NCBI RefSeq assembly: GCF_013149805.1
Contig: NZ_JABEZT010000003.1
Location: 1 to 64,000 of the forward strand
Direction: 5' to 3'
Source of the DNA: Isoptericola chiayiensis
GTDB lineage: Bacteria > Actinomycetota > Actinomycetes > Actinomycetales > Cellulomonadaceae
DNA: 64,000 bases
The notes under the pieces were generated by a model. That model was not told the origin of the DNA and searched no databases. It saw nothing but the letters and a program-made list of their open reading frames with translations. Position 1 is the stretch's first letter; every line of letters begins with the position of its first letter. The position numbers were made by a program, and so were the translations under genes. Below are positions 8,945 through 17,292 of this stretch, one piece after another.

Positions 8945-9924
8945 GACGTGGCCTCCTGACGGTTCTGGAGACGCAGGTGCAGGAACCCGAACACCAGCGC
9001 GATGACGATGAGCAGGTTGCCGACGGCGGCGGCCGGCGAGAAGTCGGGCTGACCGGTGCCGAACGCCTCCCGGTAGGACCAGATGGCGAGCGTCGTGGAC
9101 GCGTCCCCCGGCCCGCCCGTGGTCATCACCCAGATCACGTCGACGACCTTCAGCGTGTAGATGAGGCCGAGCAGGATCGTGATGGCCGAGACGGGGCGCA
9201 GCAGCGGGAACGTGATCGACCAGAACTGACGCCAGGCACCGGCGCCGTCGAGGGACGCGGCCTCGTACACCTCGCCCGGGATGTTCTGCAGGCCCGAGTA
9301 GAGGATGACCAGGTTGAACGGGATGCCGAGCCAGATGTTGGCGATCGTCACGGAGATCAGCGCCGTGTCGGGCGAGGTGAGCCAGTTGATCTGCTCGCCG
9401 CCGAACGCGGTGATCACCGAGTTGACGATGCCGTTCTCGCTGTTGAGCATCCACGCCCAAGTGGACGCCGACACGATCAGGGGCAGCAGCCACGGCACGA
9501 GGAACATCGCGCGCAGCGTGTTCGACAGCCGGAAGCTGGAGCGGAAGAACACCGCGAGCGCCAGCCCGATCGTGAACTGGAACGCGATCGAGCCGAACGT
9601 GAACACGAACGTGTTCCACAGGGCCGTGGGGAACGTCGACGACCCGAAGACCTCGACGTAGTTCTGCAGGCCGACGAACTCGGCGTCGCCCTGCACGAAC
9701 GCACGGATCGTGTAGTCGTGCACCGACAGGTCGATGTTCCGCCACAGCGGGTAGGCGTAGAAGAGCACGAGGTAGACGAGCAACGGTGCGGCGAAGCCGA
9801 CCGCGGCCCACTGGCTCGAGCTCAGCGTCCGTCGACGTCGCCGGGCGGGCGGCGCGGCGGGCGTGGTGCCCGCCGCGCCGCGCGACCCGTCGCGCGACCC
9901 GACGTCTGCCGGGATGCTGGTCAT
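8941..9924 (-). CDS. Sugar ABC transporter permease, MalF type
   Basis: A 327-residue membrane protein of the MalF/UgpA type. A 35-residue Arg- and Pro-rich cytoplasmic tail precedes the first transmembrane helix (AAPLLVYLVLFYAYPLW). The EAA-loop is visible as EAASLDGAGAWRQFWSITFP. It would form the channel heterodimer with the following permease, whose start codon overlaps its stop by 4 bases. It lies 74 bp after the binding-protein gene, with a hairpin in that gap that probably lets the binding protein be made in excess over the membrane parts. The substrate is inferred from context only. Confidence 0.93.
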   Translation of the reverse strand: MTSIPADVGSRDGSRGAAGTTPAAPPARRRRRTLSSSQWAAVGFAAPLLVYLVLFYAYPLWRNIDLSVHDYTIRAFVQGDAEFVGLQNYVEVFGSSTFPTALWNTFVFTFGSIAFQFTIGLALAVFFRSSFRLSNTLRAMFLVPWLLPLIVSASTWAWMLNSENGIVNSVITAFGGEQINWLTSPDTALISVTIANIWLGIPFNLVILYSGLQNIPGEVYEAASLDGAGAWRQFWSITFPLLRPVSAITILLGLIYTLKVVDVIWVMTTGGPGDASTTLAIWSYREAFGTGQPDFSPAAAVGNLLIVIALVFGFLHLRLQNRQEATS

Positions 9925-9944
9925 GGAAGGTCCTTCTCGACGGT

Positions 9945-9967
9945 CGCGCTCACGCGGGGTGAGCGCG
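9945..9967 (-). promoter_or_regulatory. Intercistronic hairpin between binding protein and permease genes
   Basis: GCGCTCAC (9946-9953) pairs perfectly with GTGAGCGC (9959-9966) around a 5-base loop, and a flanking C-G pair extends the stem to 9 bp. Hairpins at this place in sugar ABC operons commonly protect the upstream message or attenuate, giving more binding protein than permease. That role is inference. Confidence 0.6.
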
Positions 9968-9998
9968 GGTGACGTTCAGGCCGGCGGGCGGGGGCCCG

Positions 9999-11276
9999 TC
10001 AGCTCGTGGCGGACTCGGCCTCGGACTGCGCGGTCTCGAGCGCCTCGGCCGGGGTCGCCGCTCCGGACAGCGCGTTCTGGACGGCGGTCCACAGCGCCTC
10101 GGAGATCAGCGGGTAGTCGGTGCCGAGTCCGTCGCTGGTGCGGCCCTTGGCGTTCTGCACGGCCTCGACCCATGGCTCGAGGTCGGGGTTCTCCTCGAGC
10201 AGCGCCTCCTGGCCCTCGGAGGTCGGCGGGATGTAGTACGCGAAGGTGTTGGCCGTCTCGACGAAGCCCTCCGGCGTCGTCATGCACTCGACGATCTGGT
10301 TGGTGACGTCGTAGCGCGCGGTGTCCTCCTGGACCGGCGCGACGATGAACTCGCCGCCGGTCGGGGCGGGGGCGACGCCGCCGTCCTTGCCGGGGAGCTG
10401 GACGATGCCGGTCTCGAACTCGGCCTCGGCGGCGCTGTTGACCTGCCAGGTGCCGTTCTCCGCGAACGCGAAGTCACCGGTGAGGAACTCCTCCCACACC
10501 GTGTTCTGGGAGTTGTTGATGACCGTGTTGGGGGCGTAGCCCTCGTCCAGCCAGGTCGTCCACAGCTCGAGGGCCTCGACGGCCTCGGGCGAGGACAGGT
10601 CGGTGAGGTCCGCGCCGGCGCCCCAGAACCAGGGCAGGAACTGGAAGGAGCCCTCCTCGGTGCCGATGCCGGCGAACGTGATGCCCTTGTGCCCGGCACC
10701 GGTGACCTGCTCGAGGGCTGCGGTGAGCGAGTCCCAGTCGGTGATGGAGGCCGGGTCGACGCCGGCGTCGGACAGGACGTCGGCGTTGTAGTAGAGCGAG
10801 AGGGTGTTCGCGCCGATGGGGATGCCGTAGGCGCTGCCGTCGACGACGCCGGCGTCGAGCAGGTTCTGGTCGATCGCGGAGGTGTCCAGGCCGAACTCCT
10901 CGACGGTCGTGAGCATGCCCGTGTCGGCGAGCGTGGAGACCGCCGGGTTGTCGATGAGGATGACGTCGGGCGAGGTGCCCTCCTGGGCGGAGAGCAGCGC
11001 CTGGTTGGTCAGCGCGGTGGTGTCGTAGGCGGTGCGCTCGATGGTCACGCCCGCGTCCTCGCCGCACGCCTGCACGCGGGCCTCCCAGTCGGAGGAGCCG
11101 TCGTGCTGGGGGTACGGGTCCCACCAGGTGTAGGTGCCGCCGGCCGCGTCGCCGGACGCGCCGTCGGAGCTGCCGGACCCGTCGTCGGACGAGCAGGCGC
11201 CGAGGACGGAGACGCCCGCGACGGCCAGGGCCGCCGAGGCGGCGAGGGTGGTGTGCTTGCGCCGTGTGTGCTGCAT
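9999..11276 (-). CDS. Sugar ABC transporter substrate-binding lipoprotein
   Basis: A 425-residue extracellular solute-binding protein of family 1 (MalE-like). Residues 1-27 are a lipoprotein signal ending in the lipobox LGAC, so C28 would be lipidated and the protein anchored to the outer face of the membrane. A Gly/Ser/Asp linker follows before the folded domain. An AAGGAGGA ribosome-binding site lies 8 bases before the ATG, and a perfect LacI-type operator lies 40 bp upstream. It is the first gene of the ABC-GH127(-GH31) operon and next to lacI. The sugar bound is unknown; arabino-oligosaccharide is suggested by the GH127 gene. Confidence 0.93.
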   Translation of the reverse strand: MQHTRRKHTTLAASAALAVAGVSVLGACSSDDGSGSSDGASGDAAGGTYTWWDPYPQHDGSSDWEARVQACGEDAGVTIERTAYDTTALTNQALLSAQEGTSPDVILIDNPAVSTLADTGMLTTVEEFGLDTSAIDQNLLDAGVVDGSAYGIPIGANTLSLYYNADVLSDAGVDPASITDWDSLTAALEQVTGAGHKGITFAGIGTEEGSFQFLPWFWGAGADLTDLSSPEAVEALELWTTWLDEGYAPNTVINNSQNTVWEEFLTGDFAFAENGTWQVNSAAEAEFETGIVQLPGKDGGVAPAPTGGEFIVAPVQEDTARYDVTNQIVECMTTPEGFVETANTFAYYIPPTSEGQEALLEENPDLEPWVEAVQNAKGRTSDGLGTDYPLISEALWTAVQNALSGAATPAEALETAQSEAESATS

Positions 11277-11315
11277 TGCTGGTTCCTCCTTGAACGGTTC
11301 CCGGGTCGAACGTCG

Positions 11316-11329
11316 TCGAACCGGTTCGA
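11316..11329. promoter_or_regulatory. LacI-type operator upstream of the ABC operon
   Basis: TCGAACCGGTTCGA, identical to the site at 3938, lies 40 bp before the binding-protein start and between that gene and lacI. The position fits repression of the transporter-hydrolase operon by the neighbouring LacI protein. Confidence 0.85.
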
Positions 11330-11372
11330 AACGACGCGGCGAGAAGGCCGCGCACGTCTGGCGGTGCGGATA

Positions 11373-12398
11373 TCAGTCCCCCCGGGGGGCGCCGGTGCTG
11401 CCCCGGTCGACGAGCTCGGGCGAGACGAACCGCACCACGTGCGGCTCGTCGGGTCCCACCTGACCTTCGATGCGACGCACCAGCTCGCGCACGGCCATGC
11501 GGCCGAGGCGGTCCGGGGCGCTCTCGATCGAGGAGTACGGCAGGGAGAACGTGCGGGCGAACTCGTCCGAGTAGCGCCCGACGACGGAGAGGTCGGCCGG
11601 CGCCGTGAGGCGGCGCTCGTGCAGCACCGTCGGCAGCGCGGCCGCAGCGGCCTCGTTGTTGATGAGCAGCCCGGTGGCGTCCGGGTGGGCGTCCAGCAGG
11701 CCGTGCAGCGCGCGGCCGACCTCGGGCTGCTGCGCCGGCCCGAAGACGGCGTGCAGCGTGATCCCGCGGGCGCGGGCCTCGGCGAGCGCGGCATTCTGCA
11801 GGCGCCACACGTAGGCGCCGCCGCGCTCGACGACGTGCTCGGGCTGGGAGACCAGGACCAGCTCGCGGTGCCCGAGCCGGTGCAGGTGCTCGACCATCGT
11901 GCGACCGGCCTCCTCGAAGTCCAGGTCGAAGACCTCGACGCCGGAGCAGTCGGCCGGGAGGCCGACGAGCGCACCGGGCTGGGGCGCGTCGCGCAGGATG
12001 GGCAGCCGGTCGTCGTCCTCGGCGACGTTGAGCAGCACGATCCCGTCGACCATGCGCGAGTCGGTCATGCGGCGCAGCGCGTTGCGCCCGTCGGCCTCGG
12101 TCGAGAGCAGGATGTCGTAGCCGAGCTCCCGGGCCGTGTTCGAGACGCCGAGCATGTACTGCAGCATCGCGGGAGCGAACTCGTCCTCGAGGAACTGGGC
12201 CAGCAGGCCGATGACCATCGTCTGGGACGTGGCGAGCGCACGGGCGCCGGCGTTCGGGGTGTACCCGAGCTCGCGCACGGCGTCCTTGACGCGGCGTCGG
12301 ACGTCCTCCGAGATGGCGCGTTTGCCGGAGAGCGCGTACGACGCCGTGCTGCGGGAGACCCCCGCGACGCGGGCGACGTCACCGATGGTGGCCACCAT
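11373..12398 (-). CDS. LacI-family transcriptional regulator
   Basis: A 341-residue repressor with the standard layout: N-terminal helix-turn-helix (ATIGDVARVAGVSRSTAS and onward), hinge near residues 50-60, and a periplasmic-binding-protein-like sensor domain. The ATG at 12398 is only two bases from GGAGG, so the GTG one codon later (12395) may be the real start. It is encoded just upstream of, and on the same strand as, the ABC operon, and is bracketed by three palindromic operators, two of them in its own upstream region, which suggests autoregulation. The inducer is probably an arabinose-containing sugar from the GH127 pathway; this is inference. Confidence 0.93.
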   Translation of the reverse strand: MVATIGDVARVAGVSRSTASYALSGKRAISEDVRRRVKDAVRELGYTPNAGARALATSQTMVIGLLAQFLEDEFAPAMLQYMLGVSNTARELGYDILLSTEADGRNALRRMTDSRMVDGIVLLNVAEDDDRLPILRDAPQPGALVGLPADCSGVEVFDLDFEEAGRTMVEHLHRLGHRELVLVSQPEHVVERGGAYVWRLQNAALAEARARGITLHAVFGPAQQPEVGRALHGLLDAHPDATGLLINNEAAAAALPTVLHERRLTAPADLSVVGRYSDEFARTFSLPYSSIESAPDRLGRMAVRELVRRIEGQVGPDEPHVVRFVSPELVDRGSTGAPRGD

Positions 12399-12422
12399 GC
12401 CCTCCGAACTGTCCTCGTCGAT

Positions 12423-12436
12423 GCGAACCGGTTCGA
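12423..12436. promoter_or_regulatory. LacI-type operator at the lacI promoter
   Basis: GCGAACCGGTTCGA differs from the perfect operator at one outer base. It sits 25 bp upstream of the lacI start, the right place for autorepression. Confidence 0.75.
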
Positions 12437-12509
12437 CGGTAACTCACGTGTTCCGCGTCACGCAAGCGCCGTGATCGACCCGTGATCCAGCCGTTCTGCC
12501 CGGCAACCG

Positions 12510-12523
12510 TCGAACCGATTCGC
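12510..12523. promoter_or_regulatory. Degenerate second LacI-type operator
   Basis: TCGAACCGATTCGC keeps both half-sites with two changes from the perfect site. It lies 87 bp from the 12423 site (about eight helical turns), so the two may act together by looping. It is also 77 bp upstream of the divergent tag gene. Confidence 0.6.
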
Positions 12524-12599
12524 GTTACGGTGCGTCCTCATCGCACCGCGCCTGTGGAAAACTCTGCGACCTGTCGGTCCCGTGCGGCACGCTGACCTC

Positions 12600-13220
12600 A
12601 TGACATCGACCGCCGTCCCGGATGACCCGCCCGTCACCGACCCGCCGCGTTGCTTCGGCGACGGCGACCCGCTCTACGCCGCGTACCACGACACCGAGTG
12701 GGGCGTCCCGGTGCACGGCGAGGCCGAGCTGCTGGAGCGCATCGCCCTCGAGGGGTTCCAGTCCGGGCTGTCCTGGCTGACGGTCCTGCGCAAGCGCGAG
12801 GCGTTCCGCGAGGTCTTCCACGGTTTCGACCCGGCACGGGTCGCCGCGATGACGCCCGACGACGTCGACCGGTTGCTCGATGACGCCCGGATCATCCGCA
12901 ACCGCGCCAAGATCGAGGCCACGATCGCGAACGGGAGTGCCGTCGTCGCGCTGCACGACGACGGACGCACCCTCGACGAGCTGTTCTGGTCCTTCGCTCC
13001 CCCGCCCCGCGCCGAGCGGCCCGCCACCTGGGCGGACGTGCCCGCCACGACGGTCGAGTCGAAGGCACTGGCCAAGGCGCTCAAGCGCGAGGGGTTCCGG
13101 TTCTTCGGCCCGACGACGGCGTACGCCGCCATGCAGGCGTGCGGCCTGGTGGACGACCACCCGGCCACGTGCCGCGCCGTGCTCGACGGGCACCTCGACC
13201 CGGGGGCGGGCGCAGCCTAG
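12600..13220 (+). CDS. tag: DNA-3-methyladenine glycosylase I
   Basis: A 206-residue base-excision repair enzyme that removes 3-methyladenine from alkylated DNA. The Tag signature near the N-terminus (RCFGDGDPLYAAYHDTEWG) is complete, and the zinc ligands are all present: C18, H30, H187 and C191. The region EGFQSGLSWLTVLRKR matches the family's catalytic pocket. Length is normal. An in-frame GTG lies 18 bp upstream of the chosen ATG. Its TAG stop overlaps the TAG stop of the convergent gene downstream (bases 13217-13220). It diverges from lacI but is probably not functionally linked to it. Confidence 0.95.
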   Translation: MTSTAVPDDPPVTDPPRCFGDGDPLYAAYHDTEWGVPVHGEAELLERIALEGFQSGLSWLTVLRKREAFREVFHGFDPARVAAMTPDDVDRLLDDARIIRNRAKIEATIANGSAVVALHDDGRTLDELFWSFAPPPRAERPATWADVPATTVESKALAKALKREGFRFFGPTTAYAAMQACGLVDDHPATCRAVLDGHLDPGAGAA

Positions 13221-13705
13221 TCGCCGGGCGCGACCCCCTCGTCCGGCGCGGCCGCGTTCTCCGGCACGTCCTCCGGCGCCGCCTCGTGCCCGGGCCGCCC
13301 GGGGGTGCGGCGGTCCTCCTTCATGCGCGCCTCGGCCAGGTGCCGGACGCCGCCCGCCAGCGCCTCGCGCGCCCGCCGCTCGTGCTCGCGGAACACCTGC
13401 CAGTACCCGTCGTCGTACTCCTCGACGATCTGGAACGTCCACCGGCCGGGCAGGACGTTCCGGCCGACCAGGTCCTCGGCGATCCGCGCCGCGACGTCGG
13501 CGTGCCCGGCCTCGCGCAGCTGGTCGACCGCGTCGCCGAGCGCCAGGTCGGCCTCCCCCGTCAGCTGGTGGAACGTGTACAGGTGGCCCCGGGCACGTTC
13601 CACCGTCTCGAGCGCCTCGCTGAGGGCGCCGAGCGCCTCCACCGTCGCGTCCGAGACGCCCGGCGGGGTGCTGTGCCGGCCGTCGGGCAGGTCGTCGGAG
13701 GTCAT
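13217..13705 (-). CDS. Conserved hypothetical helical protein
   Basis: A 162-residue protein that I do not recognise as a named family. The middle (about 25-125) is predicted to be mostly helical and contains YTFHQLTGEADLALGDAV and a Trp/Tyr-rich segment (WTFQIVEEYDDGYWQVF). The last 35 residues are Pro/Glu/Asp-rich and probably disordered. It starts at ATG 13705, overlapping the stop of the upstream DoxX-like gene as ATGA, so the pair is translationally coupled. The strong codon bias and coupling support a real gene. Confidence 0.8.
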   Translation of the reverse strand: MTSDDLPDGRHSTPPGVSDATVEALGALSEALETVERARGHLYTFHQLTGEADLALGDAVDQLREAGHADVAARIAEDLVGRNVLPGRWTFQIVEEYDDGYWQVFREHERRAREALAGGVRHLAEARMKEDRRTPGRPGHEAAPEDVPENAAAPDEGVAPGD

Positions 13706-14151
13706 CGGTCCTCGGACCGCAGGGCGCGCCGCGTGGCCGACCAGGCACCGGTGGACCACAGGGCGACGGCCACGAGGACGGCCTGGAACGGCAGCCGGGC
13801 GAGGCGCTTGGCGTCGGTGTCCAGGCCGAACCCGTCCTTGCCCTCCAGCCACTGCGCCACGTTGCCCGGGAAGATCACCACGAAGAACGCCGCGGCGATC
13901 AGCCCGACGGCGACCTTCCACCGCGACAGCACCACGAGCGAGCCGCCGATCATGATCTCGACGACGCCGGAGGCGAGCACGGTGCCGTCCTCGTCGACGG
14001 GGAACCAGCCCGGGACCTGGGCCTGGAACTCCTCGCGGGCGACGGTCAGGTGCGAGATGCCGGCCCCGGCCAGCGTCAGCCCGAGCCAGACGCGCGCCAC
14101 GGTCTGCGGCACGGAGGTGCTGGTAGGCTTCGTGAGCTCGGTGAGATCCAT
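13702..14151 (-). CDS. DoxX-like small membrane protein
   Basis: A 149-residue protein with about four transmembrane helices (ARVWLGLTLAGAGISHL, VVEIMIGGSLVVLS, AVGLIAAAFFVVIF, PFQAVLVAVALWS), the layout of DoxX/MauE-like proteins. Members are often linked to redox or quinone-related functions, but the role here is unknown. I start it at ATG 14151; the frame is open further upstream to 14256 but that stretch lacks a good ribosome-binding site and would cross the divergent gene. The stop overlaps the next gene's start by 4 bases. Confidence 0.85.
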   Translation of the reverse strand: MDLTELTKPTSTSVPQTVARVWLGLTLAGAGISHLTVAREEFQAQVPGWFPVDEDGTVLASGVVEIMIGGSLVVLSRWKVAVGLIAAAFFVVIFPGNVAQWLEGKDGFGLDTDAKRLARLPFQAVLVAVALWSTGAWSATRRALRSEDR

Positions 14152-14228
14152 GCCAGCGATCGTTCCACCGGGACGCCCGGGCTGCAGCGCGACGCGCGCC
14201 GAGTGCCGCGACCTGGTCGAATGTCGCC

Positions 14229-15305
14229 ATGGAGGGCTCCCGTTCCGATCACGCACCCGTCCGCGCGACGCCGACCGCGCACCCGACGCAGCGCCCGCAC
14301 GTGGCGGCCGTCGTCGAGGACGTGATCTACGCCGTCGTGGGCACCGGTCTGCGCCGCGTGGGCTGGCGACCGCGGCTGCAGACCTTCACCGGCTACGGCA
14401 GGCCGGATCGCGTCCGCGTCATGGCACGCGTGCTCCTCGCGCCGCCGAAGGCCGCACGGCGGGACCGCAAGCGGCCGACGCGGCGCGGCTTCCGCAACTT
14501 CCTGACGGTGCCCGCACCGCAGAGCAGCGTGCGCGTCACCGTGGCGGGCCACGCCGTCGAGGTCGTCACCGACCGGTCCGGGTACGTGGACGTCGAGCTC
14601 GACCTGCCGGCCGGCGCCCACCTGCCCCCGGGACGCCAGGAGGTGGCGCTGCGGTGTCTCGACCCGGCGGACGCCGTGACGGTCACCGCTCCTCTTCAGG
14701 TCCTGGACGCCGCGCCGCGGCTCGGGGTCATCAGCGACATCGACGACACCACGCTCGTCACCGGCGTCCCGCGGCCGCTGCTGGCCACCTGGAACACGTT
14801 CGTGCGGCGCGCGGGCTCGCGTCGCGCGGTGCCGGGCATGGCGGGGCTGTTCCGCGACCTGGAGGCCGCGCACGGCGACCTGGCGGTCTTCTACGTGTCG
14901 AACGGCGCCTGGAACACCGCCGGGGCGCTGCGTGCGTTCCTGGAACGCTGCGGCTATCCGGAGGGGCCGCTGCTGCTCACCGACTGGGGGCCGACCCTGA
15001 CGGGCTGGTTCCGCAGCGGCCCGCAGCACAAGGCCGCGAGCATCGACCTGCTCATGGAGTGGTTCGGCGAGGTGCGGTGGCTGCTGGTCGGCGACGACGG
15101 GCAGCACGACCCGCAGATCTACGCCGACGCCGTGCAGCGGTGGCCCGACCGCGTGGCGGCCGTCGCGATCCGGCAGGTCACGGAGGGTCCGACGGCGGGG
15201 GATCCGGCGCCGGGGACCCCGTCCGGCGTTCCCGTGGTCCGCGGCCGCGACGGTTCGGCGCTGTCGGCGGCGCTCGCCGAGGTGCCCGGCGTCCTCGACG
15301 CCTGA
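14229..15305 (+). CDS. App1-like phosphatidate phosphatase domain protein (DUF2183)
   Basis: A 358-residue protein with a basic N-terminal part and a C-terminal HAD-like catalytic domain. The DXDXT motif is visible as D170-I-D172-D-T174 in GVISDIDDTTL; later motifs include FYVSNGAW and a Lys in GPQHKAASI, followed by LLVGDDGQHDPQIY with the metal-binding acidic pair. DUF2183 is the catalytic part of yeast App1, a Mg2+-dependent phosphatidate phosphatase; bacterial members are assumed to act on phospholipids but are little studied. It is convergent with a PlsC-type acyltransferase 7 bp away, which makes and would consume phosphatidic acid chemistry, a suggestive but unproven pairing. Confidence 0.88.
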   Translation: MEGSRSDHAPVRATPTAHPTQRPHVAAVVEDVIYAVVGTGLRRVGWRPRLQTFTGYGRPDRVRVMARVLLAPPKAARRDRKRPTRRGFRNFLTVPAPQSSVRVTVAGHAVEVVTDRSGYVDVELDLPAGAHLPPGRQEVALRCLDPADAVTVTAPLQVLDAAPRLGVISDIDDTTLVTGVPRPLLATWNTFVRRAGSRRAVPGMAGLFRDLEAAHGDLAVFYVSNGAWNTAGALRAFLERCGYPEGPLLLTDWGPTLTGWFRSGPQHKAASIDLLMEWFGEVRWLLVGDDGQHDPQIYADAVQRWPDRVAAVAIRQVTEGPTAGDPAPGTPSGVPVVRGRDGSALSAALAEVPGVLDA

Positions 15306-15312
15306 GCGGGTC

Positions 15313-15960
15313 TCAGGCCTGCCGGTCCTGCCCGCTCATCGCGTGGATCGACTCCATGACCTGGTCGGTGAGTTGACGCCGCGCCTGCGCGGGGCGGGTC
15401 CCGGCGGTGATCTGCCGCGAGGGGTCGATGGGCGCGCCGAACGACACCTCGACGCCGCGGTACGGCCGCGGCAGCCGCTTGCCGACGGGCTGCACCTTGT
15501 CGGTGCCGCGCAGCGCGACCGGGACCACGGGGGCGGACCCGCTGAGCGCCAGCCAGGCGACGCCGGTGTGGCCCTTCTGCAGCTTGCCGTCGCGGGACCG
15601 GGTGCCCTCGGGGTAGATCCCGAACGCGTCCCCCCGCTGCAGCACCTGCAGCGCGTCCTCGAGGGAGCGCTGCCCGGCGCGGGGGTCCTCGCGGTCGACG
15701 GGGATGTGCCCCATCGTGGTGAAGAACCAGCGCGAGATGCGCCCCTTGATCCCGTGGCCGGTCCAGTACTCCGACTTGGCGATGAACGTGACGTGCCGGG
15801 GCACGACGAGCGGCAGGATGATCGAGTCGATGAACGACAGGTGGTTGCTCGCGATGATGACCGGCCCGCGCCGCGGCACGTTGTGCAGTCCGCTGACCCG
15901 GGGACGCAGGAACACGTACACCAGGAGCGAGCACACGAGCTTCAGGATCCGGTACGTCAC
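15313..15960 (-). CDS. 1-acyl-sn-glycerol-3-phosphate acyltransferase family protein
   Basis: A 215-residue PlsC-family membrane acyltransferase that would convert lysophosphatidic acid to phosphatidic acid. The catalytic NHX4D motif is at H40-D45 (SNHLSFID), and the acyl-acceptor phosphate motif EGTRS begins at E118. A short N-terminal hydrophobic segment (LKLVCSLLVYVFL) anchors it. It starts with GTG at 15960; a nearby ATG is out of frame. It lies 33 bp after the NYN-domain gene on the same strand, so the two are probably co-transcribed. Actinobacteria carry several paralogues, so the exact substrate cannot be stated. Confidence 0.92.
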   Translation of the reverse strand: MTYRILKLVCSLLVYVFLRPRVSGLHNVPRRGPVIIASNHLSFIDSIILPLVVPRHVTFIAKSEYWTGHGIKGRISRWFFTTMGHIPVDREDPRAGQRSLEDALQVLQRGDAFGIYPEGTRSRDGKLQKGHTGVAWLALSGSAPVVPVALRGTDKVQPVGKRLPRPYRGVEVSFGAPIDPSRQITAGTRPAQARRQLTDQVMESIHAMSGQDRQA

Positions 15961-15993
15961 GGCCCCATTGTGCCCTGTGCCGTCACCGGACCG

Positions 15994-17205
15994 TCAGGAG
16001 AGCGTCACGAGGTAGTCGTCGGCGTCGTCGTCCCAGGCGAGGTTCACCGCGCCGGAGGCCGCGGCGCCCTTGCAGAACTGCAGGAAGCCGCGGTAGCCGA
16101 GCGCCTTCTCGGAGAAGTCGGGGCGCTGCTTGCGCAGGTGGTTCTTCAGGCCGGAGAGCTGTGCGGTGCCGCCGGCCTCCTCGACGACGCTGCGCAGCAG
16201 GCCGAACGCGCGGTCGCTGTCCGGCTGCTCGGGCAGCTCGACGACGGGGTCGCCGGCGGACGGCCCGTCGGAGAGCACGACGAAGTCGCGGTCGGCGAGG
16301 TAGCGCAGGAACTCGGTGAAGGTGCGGAACCCGTAGTCGGACTCGCTGAAGGTGGGCTCCTTGCGCACGAGCGTGCGCTTGAGCTGCGACGCCGTCACCG
16401 ACCCGGACGAGGAGGCCTGCAGCCCGGCGAGGGTCTGGGCGACCTTCACCTCCATGGTGGGCGCCTCGGTGGCCGGGGCGTCGTCGTCGGCCTCGGCGGG
16501 CGAGGCGGCGGTGGACACGGTCGGCTCGGTCGGTTCGGTCGCCGGTTCCGGCTCGGGAGCCGTCTCGGTCTTCTTGCGGCGCCGGGTGCCCGACGACGGC
16601 GCGGAGCTCACCTCGGTGGTCTCGGCCTCGGTGGCGGCGCGGCCCTTGGCCCCTCGCCCGCCGGACGTGGACCCGGACCGCTTGGTGGCTGCCTTCTTGC
16701 GGGGCCGCTGCTCGGTCTCGTCGGGGACGTCGACACCCTCGAGGCGGTCGTAGAAGAGGAACTCGTCGCAGGCGGACGGCAGCAGGCGGGACGTGGACTT
16801 CTCGACGCCGACGCCGATGACGTTCTTGTCGAGCTCGCGCAGCTTGGTGACCAGCGGGGAGAAGTCGGAGTCGCCCGTGCACATGACGAACGTGGTGATG
16901 TAGTCGCGTTCGAACGCCATCTCGATCGCGTCGACGACCATCTTGATGTCGGCGGCATTCTTGCGCGAGGCGCCCATGCGCTGCGGCATCTCGATGAGCT
17001 CGACCTGGTGGCGGGTCAGCATGCGGCGGTCCTCGTCGAAGTAGGACCAGTCGGCGTACGCGCGGCGGGTGATCACCTTCCCACGGACCGCGAGGGCGTC
17101 GGCGATGGGCTGGAAGTCGAACTGCATCCCACCCAGGTGCTCCCGGGCACCGAGCGCCAGGTTCTCGTAGTCGAGGAAGACGGCCAGGCGCTCTTCGGTA
17201 TCCAT
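15994..17205 (-). CDS. NYN (PIN-like) RNase domain protein with two OST-HTH domains
   Basis: A 403-residue protein. Residues 1-165 form an NYN/LabA-like PIN nuclease fold with its acidic residues visible in FLDYENL (D12), IKMVVDAIEM and TGDSDFSPL. Residues 170-260 are a low-complexity linker rich in Lys/Arg then Pro/Glu/Thr. The C-terminus has two repeated OST-HTH/LOTUS-like domains, recognisable from the paired SESDYGFRTFTEFLRYL and SEKALGYRGFLQFCKG. LOTUS domains bind RNA or G-quadruplex in eukaryotes; NYN domains cleave RNA. The bacterial role is unknown, probably RNA processing. The ATG at 17205 is chosen because the protein begins exactly at the fold; the frame stays open further upstream. 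Confidence 0.9.
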   Translation of the reverse strand: MDTEERLAVFLDYENLALGAREHLGGMQFDFQPIADALAVRGKVITRRAYADWSYFDEDRRMLTRHQVELIEMPQRMGASRKNAADIKMVVDAIEMAFERDYITTFVMCTGDSDFSPLVTKLRELDKNVIGVGVEKSTSRLLPSACDEFLFYDRLEGVDVPDETEQRPRKKAATKRSGSTSGGRGAKGRAATEAETTEVSSAPSSGTRRRKKTETAPEPEPATEPTEPTVSTAASPAEADDDAPATEAPTMEVKVAQTLAGLQASSSGSVTASQLKRTLVRKEPTFSESDYGFRTFTEFLRYLADRDFVVLSDGPSAGDPVVELPEQPDSDRAFGLLRSVVEEAGGTAQLSGLKNHLRKQRPDFSEKALGYRGFLQFCKGAAASGAVNLAWDDDADDYLVTLS

Positions 17206-17292
17206 GCGCGCCAGCCTATGCCCGCGGGGCGTGGCGGCACGGATCGGGGCGGGGCTCGTGCTCGACCTGGACGTCCGGATACGCTCTCGTCG

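Noticed and set aside
3938-12523. LexA (SOS) boxes
   Set aside because: The palindromes have a 2-base centre (TCGAAC-CG-GTTCGA form), while actinobacterial LexA boxes need a 4-base centre. The LacI gene and sugar genes give a better explanation.
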